Source of the DNA: Corynebacterium auris
GTDB taxonomy: Bacteria; Actinomycetota; Actinomycetes; Mycobacteriales; Mycobacteriaceae
Length of the DNA: 64,000 nucleotides
Direction: 5' to 3'
Assembly: GCF_030408575.1 (NCBI RefSeq)
Contig: NZ_CP047047.1
Location: 1,975,274-2,039,273 of the forward strand
Part shown: piece by piece, positions 55,829 to 64,000 of the stretch
Layout: each line of letters begins with the position of its first letter
Position numbering within the stretch: position 1 is the first letter of the stretch
Translations under genes and position numbers: made by a program
The notes under the pieces: model-generated
The model's database searches: none
What the model saw: only the letters and a program-made list of their open reading frames with translations
Told to the model about the DNA's origin: nothing

Positions 55829-55856
55829 TTGAACATCCATTAAGCCTCACTATCCT
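55829..55856 (+). promoter_or_regulatory. Putative promoter of the NRPS gene
   Basis: TTGAAC at 55829-55834 and TATCCT at 55851-55856 with 16-bp spacing. The predicted start point falls at about 55863, directly before the ATG at 55864, so the message may be leaderless; a GAGGGG also lies there. Confidence 0.55.
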
Positions 55857-55863
55857 GAGGGGC

Positions 55864-58800
55864 ATGTCTGACGTCGATAAGCTCCTTCGAAGCCACCTCG
55901 CACCGCCCCCGCGCACGCTTATCGACGTCCTCCAGGCCACCGCACAGGCCCACCCCGACGCGGCGGCCATCGACGACGGCGAGGTAATCACCTACGCCGA
56001 GCTCATCGAACGCGTCCGGGAGGTCGCGGCGGGGCTGCACCGCGCGGGCATGCGCCGCGGCGACCGCATCGGGGTGCGCATGACCTCGGGGACGCGCGAT
56101 CTCTACCTCGCCATCCTGGGCACGATGTGGGCCGGCTGCGCCTACGTGCCCGTCGACGCCGACGACCCCGACGAGCGCGCCGAGATCGTCTTCGGGCAGG
56201 CCGGAATCAACGGTATCTTCACCGACGAGGGCTTCCGCGCCCTCACCCCGCCCCACGCGGGCGACACCGAGCTGCCCGGCGTGGGCGACGACTGCTGGAT
56301 CATCTTCACCTCCGGCTCCACCGGCACCCCGAAGGGCGTGGCCGTCACCCACCGCAGCGCCGCCGCCTTCGTCGACGCCGAGGCCCGCCTGTTCTGCCGG
56401 GATGAGCCGCTCGGCCCCGAGGACCGGGTGCTCGCCGGCCTTTCCGTCGCCTTCGACGCCTCCTGCGAGGAGATGTGGCTGGCCTGGGGCCACGGCGCCT
56501 GCCTCGTGCCCGCGCCGCGCTCGCTGGTGCGCTCCGGGCAGGACCTGGGGCCGTGGCTGATCCGGCGCGACATCTCCGTGGTGTCCACGGTGCCCACGCT
56601 CGCCGGGCTGTGGCCGGCGGAGGCGCTGGACAACGTGCGCCTGCTCATCGTCGGCGGCGAGGCCTGCTCGCAGGAGCTCGTGGACCGCCTGGCCACCCCG
56701 GAGCGCGAGATGTGGAACACCTACGGGCCCACCGAGGCCACCGTGGTCGCCTCCGCCGCGCGGCTCTACCCCGGCGAGCCCGTCACCATCGGCTGGGCGC
56801 TCGACGGCTGGGACCTGGCAGTCGACGGCAGCGAGCTGGTCATCGGCGGTGTCGGCCTGGCCCGCTACCTCGACCCCGCCAAGGACGCCGAGAAGTACGC
56901 CCCGCTGGGCGACTGGGAGCGCGCCTACCGCACCGGCGACAATGTCCGCGTCACCGACACCGGCCTCGCCTTCATCGGCCGCGCCGACGACCAGGTGAAG
57001 ATCGGCGGGCGGCGCATCGAGCTCGGCGAAGTGGAGGCCAACGTGGCCTCGCTGCCCAGGGTGTACAACTCGGCCGTGGCCGTGCAGACCACCGGCGCCG
57101 GCGACAAGGTGCTCGTCGGCTACGTCAGCCTGGAGGACCCGGAGCGCGAATGGGACATCGCCGCCGCCCGCGAGCGCCTCGGCGAGCTCATGCCCGCCGC
57201 CCTCGTGCCGCGCCTGCACGTCATGGACGAGCTGCCGGTGCGCACCTCCGGCAAGGTGGACAAGAAGGCGCTGCCGTGGCCACTGCCCGCCGCAGCCGAG
57301 ATCGCCGGCATGACGCAGACGGAGGCCTGGCTGGCCGGGGTGTGGCTCGACGTGCTCGGCGCGCCGGTGGAATCGCGCGACGCGGACTTCTTCGCCCTCG
57401 GCGGCTCCTCGCTGGCCGCCGCCACCCTGGTGGCCCGGCTGCGCGAGCGCGTGCCCACCATCGCGGTGCGCGACCTCTACGACCACCCCCGCCTCGAGGC
57501 GCTGGCCGAATACATCGACTCCGTGGACACACAACCGGCGGCCCCGGCGCGCGAGCGCACCGTCGCCCCCGTCGGCGCGGGCACCCGCGCCGCGCAGACC
57601 CTCATCCAAGTGCCGGTGATGACCCTGCAGGCCGCCACCTACGTCACGTGGTGGGCGATCGCGGCCACGGCGCTCGGGCTGGTCCAGCTCGACTGGGTGG
57701 CGCTCGCCGTCGCCTTCGTGGTGCTGTGCACCCCGCTGGGGCGCCTGCACATCGGCGCGCTCGGCGCGCGGCTGATCCGCGGGCGCATCGCCCCGGGCGA
57801 GTACCCACGCGGCGGGCGCACCCACCTGCGGCTGTGGGCGGCGGAGCGGTGGATCCAGGCCTCCGGCGCGCTCAACATCTCCGGCTCGACGTGGGTGGCC
57901 TACATCGCGCGCCTGCTCGGCGCCACCGTCGGCCGGGGCGTGGACATGCACACGCTGCCGCCGACGACGGGCCTGCTCACCCTCGGCGCGGGCGCGGCGA
58001 TCGAGCAGGAAGTGGACCTCACCGGCTACTGGCTCGACGGCGACACCCTGCGGGTCGGCGAGGTCTCCATCGGCGCGGACGCGCGCGTCGGGGCGCGCTC
58101 GACGCTCATGCCGGGCACGCGCATCCACGCCGGGGCGCACGTGGAGGCCGGCTCGACGGTCACCGGCGACAAGGCCGTGAAGAAGGGCGCGCGCTGGGCG
58201 GGCTCGCCGGCGCGCAAGGTGGGCCGCTCCAAGCACCGCTTCCCGGACCACCGCCCGGCGCGGCGGCCCTGGTGGGTATGGACCTACGCGCTGACGGCGC
58301 TGGGCCTGGCCCTCATGCCCGTGGCCGCGGGCGCCCTCGGCATTGCCGCGGTGCTCGCGCTGGTCGCCGCGACCGGCGGGCACCCGGCCGTCGGCGCGCT
58401 GCTCTTCGCGCCCGTTGGAGGGGTGGTCTACCTCGGGGCGTCGATAGTGATGACGTGGCTGGGCGTGCGCGTGCTCTCGCGCGGCATCCACCCGGGGGTC
58501 GCGCCGGTGCGCTCGGCCCAGGGGTGGAAGCTGTGGACGGTCACACGCCTGCTTGACGACGCCCGCACCCGCCTGTTCCCCCTCTACGCCGGCGCGTTGA
58601 CCCCGGCGTGGCTGCGCTCGCTCGGCGCGCGGGTGGGCCGCGACGCCGAGATCTCCACCGCCGTCATGGTGCCTCGCCTGACCACCGTGAAGGACGGCGC
58701 CTTCCTCGCCGACGACACCCTCGTGGGCACCTACGAGCTCGGCCACGGCTGGGTGCGCACCGCCGAGACCACCGTGGGCAAGCGCGCCTTCGTAGGCAAC

Positions 58801-59646
58801 TCCGGCATCACCGGCCCGGGCCGCAAACTGGCCAAGAACTCCCTGGTGGCGGTGCTGTCGTCGACGCCGAAGAAGTCGAAGGCCGGCTCGAACTGGTGGG
58901 GCTCGCCGCCCGAGCGGATGCGCCGCGTCGAGGTCGAAACCGACGGCGGCGAGGCGCTGACGTACCGGCCGAGCGCGAGCGTGAAACGCAAGCGCGGCGT
59001 CGTGGAGACGATGCGCCTGCTCGCCCCCATGGGCCACGCCATGATCGTCGCGGCCTTCCTCGTCGGCGTGCACTACGCGCTGGTCCACCTCGCTTTCTGG
59101 GCGTACGCGCTCGGCGGCCTCATCTTCATGGCGTGCGGCGCCGCCGCCGTCGCCATGGCGTGCGTGGCCAAGTGGGTGTGCGTGGGCGCGCACCGGCCCG
59201 GCGATCACCCGCTCTACAGCTGGTTCGTCTGGCTCAACGAGCTCCAAGACCAGTTCATCGAGCTCGTCGCCGCCCCGTGGTTTTTCAACCACTCCTACGG
59301 CACCGGCGAGATGAACATGGCCCTGCGCACCCTCGGCGTCCGCGTCGGCCGCGGCGCGTGGATCGAGTCCTACTGGTTCCCCGAAACAGACCTGTGCAGC
59401 GTCGGTGCCGGCGCCAGCGTTGGCCCCGGCACCGTGGTGCAGACGCACCTGTTCCAGGACCGCGTGATGAGCCTGGACACCGTCACCATCGAGGCCGGGG
59501 CGACCCTCGCCGCCCACTCGGTCGCGCTGCCCGCCTCCACCATCGGCGAAGGCGCCAGCGTGCGCCCGGGCTCGCTGCTCATGCGCGGCGACCAGGTCCC
59601 CGCGGGCACGCAGTGGCAGGGCAACCCCATCGAGCCTGTGGGCTGA
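55864..59646 (+). CDS. Pls/PosA-type nonribosomal peptide synthetase
   Basis: 1260 residues. Adenylation domain (20-470) with A3 FTSGSTGTPKGVAVTHRS (148-165), A5 NTYGPTEATVV (285-295), A8 GRADDQVKIGGRRIELGEVE (372-391) and A10 Lys 464; carrier domain with LGGSSL (Ser 516); then about 700 residues of membrane segments and left-handed-beta-helix-like repeats, with no thioesterase. This order is that of Pls/PosA family synthetases, which make isopeptide homopolymers such as epsilon-poly-L-lysine. By hand alignment to GrsA the specificity residues are D-A-E-S-I-G-T-V-V-K; Glu in the third place fits a cationic amino acid, tentatively. The product is unknown. A MarR gene lies upstream and a potassium system downstream. 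Confidence 0.87.
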   Translation: MSDVDKLLRSHLAPPPRTLIDVLQATAQAHPDAAAIDDGEVITYAELIERVREVAAGLHRAGMRRGDRIGVRMTSGTRDLYLAILGTMWAGCAYVPVDADDPDERAEIVFGQAGINGIFTDEGFRALTPPHAGDTELPGVGDDCWIIFTSGSTGTPKGVAVTHRSAAAFVDAEARLFCRDEPLGPEDRVLAGLSVAFDASCEEMWLAWGHGACLVPAPRSLVRSGQDLGPWLIRRDISVVSTVPTLAGLWPAEALDNVRLLIVGGEACSQELVDRLATPEREMWNTYGPTEATVVASAARLYPGEPVTIGWALDGWDLAVDGSELVIGGVGLARYLDPAKDAEKYAPLGDWERAYRTGDNVRVTDTGLAFIGRADDQVKIGGRRIELGEVEANVASLPRVYNSAVAVQTTGAGDKVLVGYVSLEDPEREWDIAAARERLGELMPAALVPRLHVMDELPVRTSGKVDKKALPWPLPAAAEIAGMTQTEAWLAGVWLDVLGAPVESRDADFFALGGSSLAAATLVARLRERVPTIAVRDLYDHPRLEALAEYIDSVDTQPAAPARERTVAPVGAGTRAAQTLIQVPVMTLQAATYVTWWAIAATALGLVQLDWVALAVAFVVLCTPLGRLHIGALGARLIRGRIAPGEYPRGGRTHLRLWAAERWIQASGALNISGSTWVAYIARLLGATVGRGVDMHTLPPTTGLLTLGAGAAIEQEVDLTGYWLDGDTLRVGEVSIGADARVGARSTLMPGTRIHAGAHVEAGSTVTGDKAVKKGARWAGSPARKVGRSKHRFPDHRPARRPWWVWTYALTALGLALMPVAAGALGIAAVLALVAATGGHPAVGALLFAPVGGVVYLGASIVMTWLGVRVLSRGIHPGVAPVRSAQGWKLWTVTRLLDDARTRLFPLYAGALTPAWLRSLGARVGRDAEISTAVMVPRLTTVKDGAFLADDTLVGTYELGHGWVRTAETTVGKRAFVGNSGITGPGRKLAKNSLVAVLSSTPKKSKAGSNWWGSPPERMRRVEVETDGGEALTYRPSASVKRKRGVVETMRLLAPMGHAMIVAAFLVGVHYALVHLAFWAYALGGLIFMACGAAAVAMACVAKWVCVGAHRPGDHPLYSWFVWLNELQDQFIELVAAPWFFNHSYGTGEMNMALRTLGVRVGRGAWIESYWFPETDLCSVGAGASVGPGTVVQTHLFQDRVMSLDTVTIEAGATLAAHSVALPASTIGEGASVRPGSLLMRGDQVPAGTQWQGNPIEPVG

Positions 59647-59672
59647 GCCCGGCGTGCGCTAATATCCCGTCG

Positions 59673-61049
59673 GTGGAACAGATTTCCTCCCCGCGCAGGT
59701 TGGACCCGGCGCGGTTGACAGCGGCGGGCTTCGCCGCCCTGATCCTTGCGGGCACCGGCCTGCTGTGCCTGCCGTTTTCCGCCGCAGACGGCGAGCCCGC
59801 CGCGCCGCTGGATGCGTTTTTTACCGCCACCTCCGCGGCCACGCTCACCGGCCTGGTGGTGGTGGACACGGGCAGTCACTGGAGCGTGTGGGGCCAGCTC
59901 ATCATGCTGGGGCTGATCCAGGTGGGCGGCTTCGGCATCATGAGCGCCGCGACGCTGACCGGCATGCTCATCACCGGCCGGGTGAGCCTGCGCTCGCGCT
60001 ACTTCGCCGCCGCGGAGGGCCGGCCGATCACCGCCGCCGGGGTGCGCGCGACGCTGGTGGCCACGCTACTTCTCACCGCGGCGTGCGAGGCCGCCGTGGC
60101 GCTCCTCCTCGGGGTGCGCTTTGCCACCACGTACGATATGCCCGCCCCGCGCGCGGCGTGGGAGGGCGTTTTCCACGCCGTCTCCGCCTTCAACAACGCC
60201 GGCTTCGGCCTGCGCCCGGACAGCCTGATCTCCTACAACACCGACGCCTGGGTCCTTGTGCCCCTGGCGGCGGCGCTCATGATCGGCGGGCTGGGTTTCC
60301 CGGTGCTCGCCGAGCTGTTCGGGCGCCTGGTCGAGCGCGTGCGCGCCGCGCTGTCGGGCCGCCCCGCGAGCGCGCGGGGTTTGTCTGTGACCACCCGCAT
60401 CACCCTCGCCGGCACGGCCGTGCTCGTGGCCTCGGCGACCGCGCTGATCGCGCTGAGCGAGTGGCGCGGCGTGTTTTCCGGCATGCCGGCGGGGGTGGCG
60501 GCGCTCAACGCCTTCTTCAGCGGGGTCACGCCGCGCACGGCGGGGTTCAACTCCATCGACTACGCGGACGCGCACCCGATCACGCTGCTGATCACGAACA
60601 TCTACATGTTCATCGGCGGCGGCTCGGCGGGCACGGCCGGGGGAATCAAGCTGACCACCACCATCGTTTTGCTCGCGGCGATCTTCGCGGAGTTCCGGGG
60701 GCGGCGCGATACTGTCGTCGCTAAGCGCACCGTGCCCACCCCCGCTGTGCGCCAAGCGATGACGGTGGCGGCCGCGGGCCTTGGTGCCGTCACGCTCGGG
60801 GTGGCCGCGCTGCGCGTGTTCGACCCCGAGTTCACAGCCGACCAGGTTGTTTTCGAGGTCGTCTCCGCCTTCGCCACCGTGGGGTTGTCCACGGGGATCA
60901 CGGCGCAGTTGAGCGCCGCCTCGCAGTGCGTGTTGTGCGTGTTGATGTTCCTCGGGCGCGTTGGCCCGTTTACGCTGGTCGCGGCACTGGCCGCGCGCAG
61001 CGTCGCCCGCCGCTTCGACTACCCGAGAGAAAGGCCGTTCATTGGCTAA
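59673..61049 (+). CDS. TrkH/KtrB-type potassium uptake membrane subunit
   Basis: 458 residues. Four pore-loop repeats carry the selectivity residues: TSAATLTGL, SAFNNAGFGL, TPRTAGFNS and SAFATVGLSTG. Imports K+ (with Na+ or H+) under control of the RCK protein encoded next. The GTG at 59673 has a TAATAT hexamer eight bases upstream, so it is probably leaderless; the long open frame from inside the NRPS gene is shadow. Its 3' end overlaps the RCK gene by eight bases. Confidence 0.93.
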   Translation: MEQISSPRRLDPARLTAAGFAALILAGTGLLCLPFSAADGEPAAPLDAFFTATSAATLTGLVVVDTGSHWSVWGQLIMLGLIQVGGFGIMSAATLTGMLITGRVSLRSRYFAAAEGRPITAAGVRATLVATLLLTAACEAAVALLLGVRFATTYDMPAPRAAWEGVFHAVSAFNNAGFGLRPDSLISYNTDAWVLVPLAAALMIGGLGFPVLAELFGRLVERVRAALSGRPASARGLSVTTRITLAGTAVLVASATALIALSEWRGVFSGMPAGVAALNAFFSGVTPRTAGFNSIDYADAHPITLLITNIYMFIGGGSAGTAGGIKLTTTIVLLAAIFAEFRGRRDTVVAKRTVPTPAVRQAMTVAAAGLGAVTLGVAALRVFDPEFTADQVVFEVVSAFATVGLSTGITAQLSAASQCVLCVLMFLGRVGPFTLVAALAARSVARRFDYPRERPFIG

Positions 61050-61740
61050 CTTCCCCGGCTCCCTCCTGCGGAGCAAGCAAACGCTGGACATCCCCCCGGT
61101 CGCGGTCATCGGCCTCGGCCGCTTCGGCGGCTCGCTGGCCTACGAGCTCACCCGCTACGGGGTGGAGGTCCTCGGCATCGACGCCGAGGAGCGGGTCGCG
61201 CGCGAGTACGCCGCGGGGCTTAGCGACGCCATCGTCGCCGACACCACCGACGCCGAGGCGCTGCGCCAGCTGGGCATCGCCGAGATGGGGCGCGTGGTGC
61301 TCGGCATCGGCTCCGCCCTCGAGGCGTCCATCCTCACCGCCTCCAACCTCGTGGAGCTGGGCGTCGGCGACATTTGGGCGAAGGCGGACTCAGACTCCCA
61401 CGCCCGCATCCTGCGCCAGCTCGGGGTGCACCACGTGGTGCGCCCCGAGCACGACACGGGCCGGCGCGTCGCCCACCTGCTCGGCGGGCGCTTCCAGGAC
61501 TTCGCCGAGCTCGCGGACAACTACGGGGTGATCAAGATGGTGCCGCCGCGCACGCTTCTCGACGCCCCCCTCGACCCCACCTCCCTCTGGCGCACACACC
61601 ACATCCAGGTGGTCTCGGCGCGCTCCTCCGCCGGGACGTGGCAGCCAGTGAGCGCAGGCGACCGGCTCGCCCCCACGGACCTGGTTGTGCTGGCCGGGGC
61701 GCCGGACGACCTCGAGCGGTTCTCGCGGCTCAAGGGCTAA
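61042..61740 (+). CDS. KtrA/TrkA-type potassium uptake regulatory subunit
   Basis: 232 residues. RCK-N Rossmann domain (AVIGLGRFGGSLAYEL, GIDAEERVAREYA) binding NAD(H) or ATP, and a C-terminal RCK-C domain from about 150. It gates the TrkH subunit. RCK-C domains in several gram-positives bind c-di-AMP, which this strain should make via DisA. The start is a TTG at 61042 with an AGAAAGG ribosome binding site. Confidence 0.92.
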   Translation: MANFPGSLLRSKQTLDIPPVAVIGLGRFGGSLAYELTRYGVEVLGIDAEERVAREYAAGLSDAIVADTTDAEALRQLGIAEMGRVVLGIGSALEASILTASNLVELGVGDIWAKADSDSHARILRQLGVHHVVRPEHDTGRRVAHLLGGRFQDFAELADNYGVIKMVPPRTLLDAPLDPTSLWRTHHIQVVSARSSAGTWQPVSAGDRLAPTDLVVLAGAPDDLERFSRLKG

Positions 61741-61802
61741 GCGGGGGCGGCGGGCGCCGCGGAAGAAGAGAGTGTCCGTTTGTTTGTGTGCGGGGGCGTG
61801 GT

Positions 61803-62090
61803 TTACAAGTAGTTGGCGAACCGGTCTGGGTAGGCCACGGATAGTTGGTTGATGGCTTGTTTCCACCCTGAGGTTTTCGCTCCTTCAATATAGCCGTTGC
61901 AGGCGGTTGCCCGCTTCGCTTTCTTCGCGCGTTGGGCGGCGCGTTTGTCCTCGATGTTGCAGACCATCAACCACAGCGTCTTCAACGCCGCAGCATCCGT
62001 GGGGAATTGGCCGCGGTTGCGGGTCGCTTTCCGCAGCTCAGCGTTAAGCGACTCGATGGCATTGGTGTTGCGACCGGCTATTTGGTAGCA
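61803..62090 (-). pseudogene. C-terminal remnant of an IS256-family (mutator) transposase
   Basis: The minus strand reads NTNAIESLNAELRKATRN, then CNIEDKRAAQRAKKAK, and ends WKQAINQLSVAYPDRF, the conserved C terminus of IS256-type transposases including the NAIESLN motif. The N-terminal three quarters are missing: similarity stops near 62090, where IS21-type terminal repeats begin. Possible right-end inverted repeat sequence starts near 61768 (GAGAGTGTCCG). The element was truncated, apparently by insertion of the IS21-type element. The rest of 61741-61802 shows nothing else. Confidence 0.88.
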
Positions 62091-62170
62091 GCGTCGTGAC
62101 TTTCCGGTAGCGCTTCAGTGAGTATCCGGTAGCAGCTCACAGCGCTCAAGGTGATACTTCCGGTAGCCGC
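62083..62170. repeat. Terminal repeats of the IS21-type element
   Basis: GGTAGC-containing units recur at about 62083, 62105, 62128 and 62162 (TGGTAGCAGC, CCGGTAGCGC, CCGGTAGCAGC, CCGGTAGCCGC). Multiple short direct repeats near the ends are typical of IS21 transposase binding sites. Confidence 0.7.
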
Positions 62171-62208
62171 ACCACTCGGGTGCGGCTCGTACTGGAAGGA
62201 GTCCGCTT

Positions 62209-63843
62209 ATGACGGATTACCGTGCGGTGATGACGCTGCTGATTCGGCAGTGTTCTTACCGCCAGATTGAACACCAGCTCGGATGCTCGCACCGCGCGAT
62301 TTCACGAGCGAACCAAGCACTGCGAAGCCTTGGTCTGACCACTGTTGAACAGGTCGCGGCGTTGACGGATGACGAGTTGGACGAGATATTCGTAGATAGA
62401 CGCAGTAGCGGGCAAGGCGAGTTCGTCCCGATTGACTTTGACGCGGTCGTTAAAGCACGCACAGGACGGGTGAAGCTAACACTGCAAGTATTGTGGGCTC
62501 GCTACACCACAACGCCGGCCCAGCTGGGCCAGCGTCACTACAGCTATGACCGGTTCCGCCAACTGGTTGCCTCCCATGTCGACGCGGCCGGGCTTACCGC
62601 CCGGATCACCCATGCACCAGGGCATACGATGCAGGTGGACTGGGCTGGGACCAAGATGCGCCTGTACGACCCGGCGGGCACACCGGGTGCGAAAGTCAGT
62701 GTTTTCGTCGCCTCGCTGCCATATTCAGGGATGCTCTTTGCATGTGCGTGTGCTGACCAGCGGCAACAGTCCTGGCTTGATGCTCACCGTCAAGCGTTTG
62801 ACTACTTCGGTGGGGTCTGCCAGGTTGTTGTCCCAGATAACGCGTCGACGGCGTCGAATGCGATCAGCACTGCCGATAGGAATCGGAAGGTCAACGACAC
62901 CTACCAGCAGTTCTTGGAGCACTACAACACAGCAGCACTTCCCACACGCGCGCGTCGTCCGAAGGATAAAGCAAATGTGGAAGCTGCGGTAAAGATCGTC
63001 ACACACAAAGTCATCCACGCGCTTAATGGCCACCAGTGTGTTGACCTTGACGAGCTCAACGAAAAGATTGTGGGCTTCGTCGACGCAATCAACACGTCCG
63101 TGCCGTTTCGCAGCCAGCAGTCAAGCCGGAGGGATCTCTTTGAAGAGCACGAACAGCATCTGCTTGCGGATCTGCCGGCAACCCCGTGGCAACACACCGA
63201 GTGGAAACGGGCAAAAGTGGCCCCGGATTTCCATGTCACGGTTGCAACAGTGCGTTACTCCGTTCCGCACCAGCTTGTTGGCCGCACTGTCGATGTGCGC
63301 ATCACCGGCCAGATGTTGACCGTCTTTGACCAAGGGGCAACCGTGGCAACCCACCGGGTTTCACATAAGCGTGGGGCCTATGTCACTGACTACGAGCACA
63401 TTCCATCTGGAATGGACTCCACCCGTGGACTGTGGACAAGCGACTACTTTTATCGCGAAGCCAGCAAAGTTGGCCCGGCAACACGCAAGGTCATCGAAGA
63501 ACTCATCACGGCGAAAGCCATCCCGGCCCAGGCATACCAGTCCTGCCGAAACGTGCTGTCAATGGGCAAACATGCCAACAAACCAATCCTGGAAGAAGCA
63601 TGCCAACGCCTGATAGCCAACGACGGCAGCCGACGGGCAGTGTCATATACCGCAGTCAAAAACATGATGGCCGCTGTCCGCAAGGAACACGCAACCCGAC
63701 CACGCGGGTTTGACCAGCCCCCGCGCAGCACCACAACCAACCAACCCGCCCGACCTGTAGCCGCTGACCGGGACACCACCGGCGCGTTCCTTGGCGGTGC
63801 AGACCAGTTCAGCATGGACAACCTCGCTAAGAAAGGAAACTAA
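62209..63843 (+). CDS. istA: IS21-type transposase IstA
   Basis: 544 residues. N-terminal helix-turn-helix (YRQIEHQLGCSHRAISRANQ), then the RNase H-like DDE core with QVDWAGTKM, VVPDNAST and DKANVEAAVKIV supplying Asp, Asp and Glu, and a C-terminal region including VATVRYSVPHQLVGRTVDV. It works with the IstB ATPase. Uninterrupted, normal length. It starts shortly after the terminal repeats and ends five bases before istB. Confidence 0.94.
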   Translation: MTDYRAVMTLLIRQCSYRQIEHQLGCSHRAISRANQALRSLGLTTVEQVAALTDDELDEIFVDRRSSGQGEFVPIDFDAVVKARTGRVKLTLQVLWARYTTTPAQLGQRHYSYDRFRQLVASHVDAAGLTARITHAPGHTMQVDWAGTKMRLYDPAGTPGAKVSVFVASLPYSGMLFACACADQRQQSWLDAHRQAFDYFGGVCQVVVPDNASTASNAISTADRNRKVNDTYQQFLEHYNTAALPTRARRPKDKANVEAAVKIVTHKVIHALNGHQCVDLDELNEKIVGFVDAINTSVPFRSQQSSRRDLFEEHEQHLLADLPATPWQHTEWKRAKVAPDFHVTVATVRYSVPHQLVGRTVDVRITGQMLTVFDQGATVATHRVSHKRGAYVTDYEHIPSGMDSTRGLWTSDYFYREASKVGPATRKVIEELITAKAIPAQAYQSCRNVLSMGKHANKPILEEACQRLIANDGSRRAVSYTAVKNMMAAVRKEHATRPRGFDQPPRSTTTNQPARPVAADRDTTGAFLGGADQFSMDNLAKKGN

Positions 63844-63848
63844 AACCC

Positions 63849-64000
63849 ATGTCCTCACCAACCCCGCCAACAGATCGCTTCCTTGACGAATCCGTCCTGG
63901 CCGACTTCACCGCACTGCGGATGACTGCCTTCGGCAGAAGCGTCATCGATATCGCCAACGATCCCGCCTTCGACACGTGGACGTTTTCCCAAAAGGTGCT
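63849..64000 (+). CDS. istB: IS21-type helper ATPase IstB (5' part)
   Basis: The first 50 codons, beginning MSSPTPPTDRFLDESVLA and including LTALRMTAFG-like helical N-terminal sequence; the Walker motifs lie beyond the window. Identity follows mainly from its place directly after istA. A GAAAGG lies seven to twelve bases before the ATG. Confidence 0.8.
   Translation, partial: MSSPTPPTDRFLDESVLADFTALRMTAFGRSVIDIANDPAFDTWTFSQKV

Larger units (their letters stand above)
62083..64000 (+). mobile_element. IS21-type insertion element, right end beyond window
   Basis: Left-end repeats, a complete istA and the start of istB, in the usual order. It is nested in the IS256-type remnant. The other end and target duplication lie outside the window. 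Confidence 0.88.

Noticed and set aside
55840..59517. A 1225-codon open frame on the minus strand
   Set aside because: It is antisense to the NRPS gene, rich in Gly/His/Arg as expected for a GC-rich shadow, and shows no motif.

Overview
The window is a high-GC actinobacterial chromosome segment. Gene content and order (otsA/otsB, an IpsA-type LacI regulator beside a zinc ABC transporter, ispF-ispD-carD, LpqE-radA-disA, clpC, lysS, DUF2520-panC-folKBPE-ftsH-hpt-tilS, ppa) match the mycolic-acid-containing Corynebacterium/Mycobacterium lineage. A PS2/CspB-like S-layer precursor, ThrE and the IpsA-zinc transporter order point to Corynebacterium itself. Several genes have a -10-like hexamer only 6-9 nt before the start, consistent with frequent leaderless transcripts.

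Layout. 1-1650: an intact IS1249-type insertion sequence with an exact 8-bp target duplication, then tRNA-Thr. 1661-9771: threonine exporter, a lysine-rich-tailed protein, trehalose synthesis with a META-domain lipoprotein inside it, a LacI regulator, and a zinc uptake operon with a Zur-like operator. 10007-10785: a compositionally different NYN-domain nuclease-like gene broken by a -1 frameshift at a G run. 11145-17000: esterase, hydroxyacyl-CoA dehydrogenase, rlmB, cysS, ispF, ispD (apparently with an ATT start), carD. 17176-23516: LpqE-like lipoprotein, radA, disA (c-di-AMP), a membrane-anchored protein, carbonic anhydrase, an adenine glycosylase, a small DUF4236 protein and a ZIP zinc transporter. 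23594-31108: S-layer precursor with a long AT-rich upstream region, a secreted lipase, clpC, a GT87 glycosyltransferase. 31119-34487: an IclR regulator divergent from a hydrolase and a Baeyer-Villiger-type monooxygenase. 34507-40270: lysS, a degenerate kinase-like membrane protein, and a phosphate cluster (PstS-like lipoprotein, small coiled-coil protein, Na/Pi symporter) preceded by four 11-bp Pho-box-like units. 40441-40863: a 104-bp-period tandem repeat array. 40914-51378: a long minus-strand run of pantothenate and folate synthesis, ftsH, hpt, tilS and a PBP4-type carboxypeptidase. 51450-61740: ppa, a class F sortase between two paralogous surface proteins sharing an AETG-type C-terminal signal, rhodanese, MarR, a 1260-residue Pls/PosA-type NRPS, and a TrkH/KtrA potassium system. 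61741-64000: an IS256-type transposase remnant interrupted by an IS21-type element (istA complete, istB cut by the window end).

The most promising leads are the sortase locus with its non-canonical sorting signal, the Pls/PosA-type NRPS with its MarR neighbour, the binding-protein plus Na/Pi symporter phosphate cluster with its 11-bp direct repeats, and the 104-bp repeat array with a related single copy about 20 kb away.
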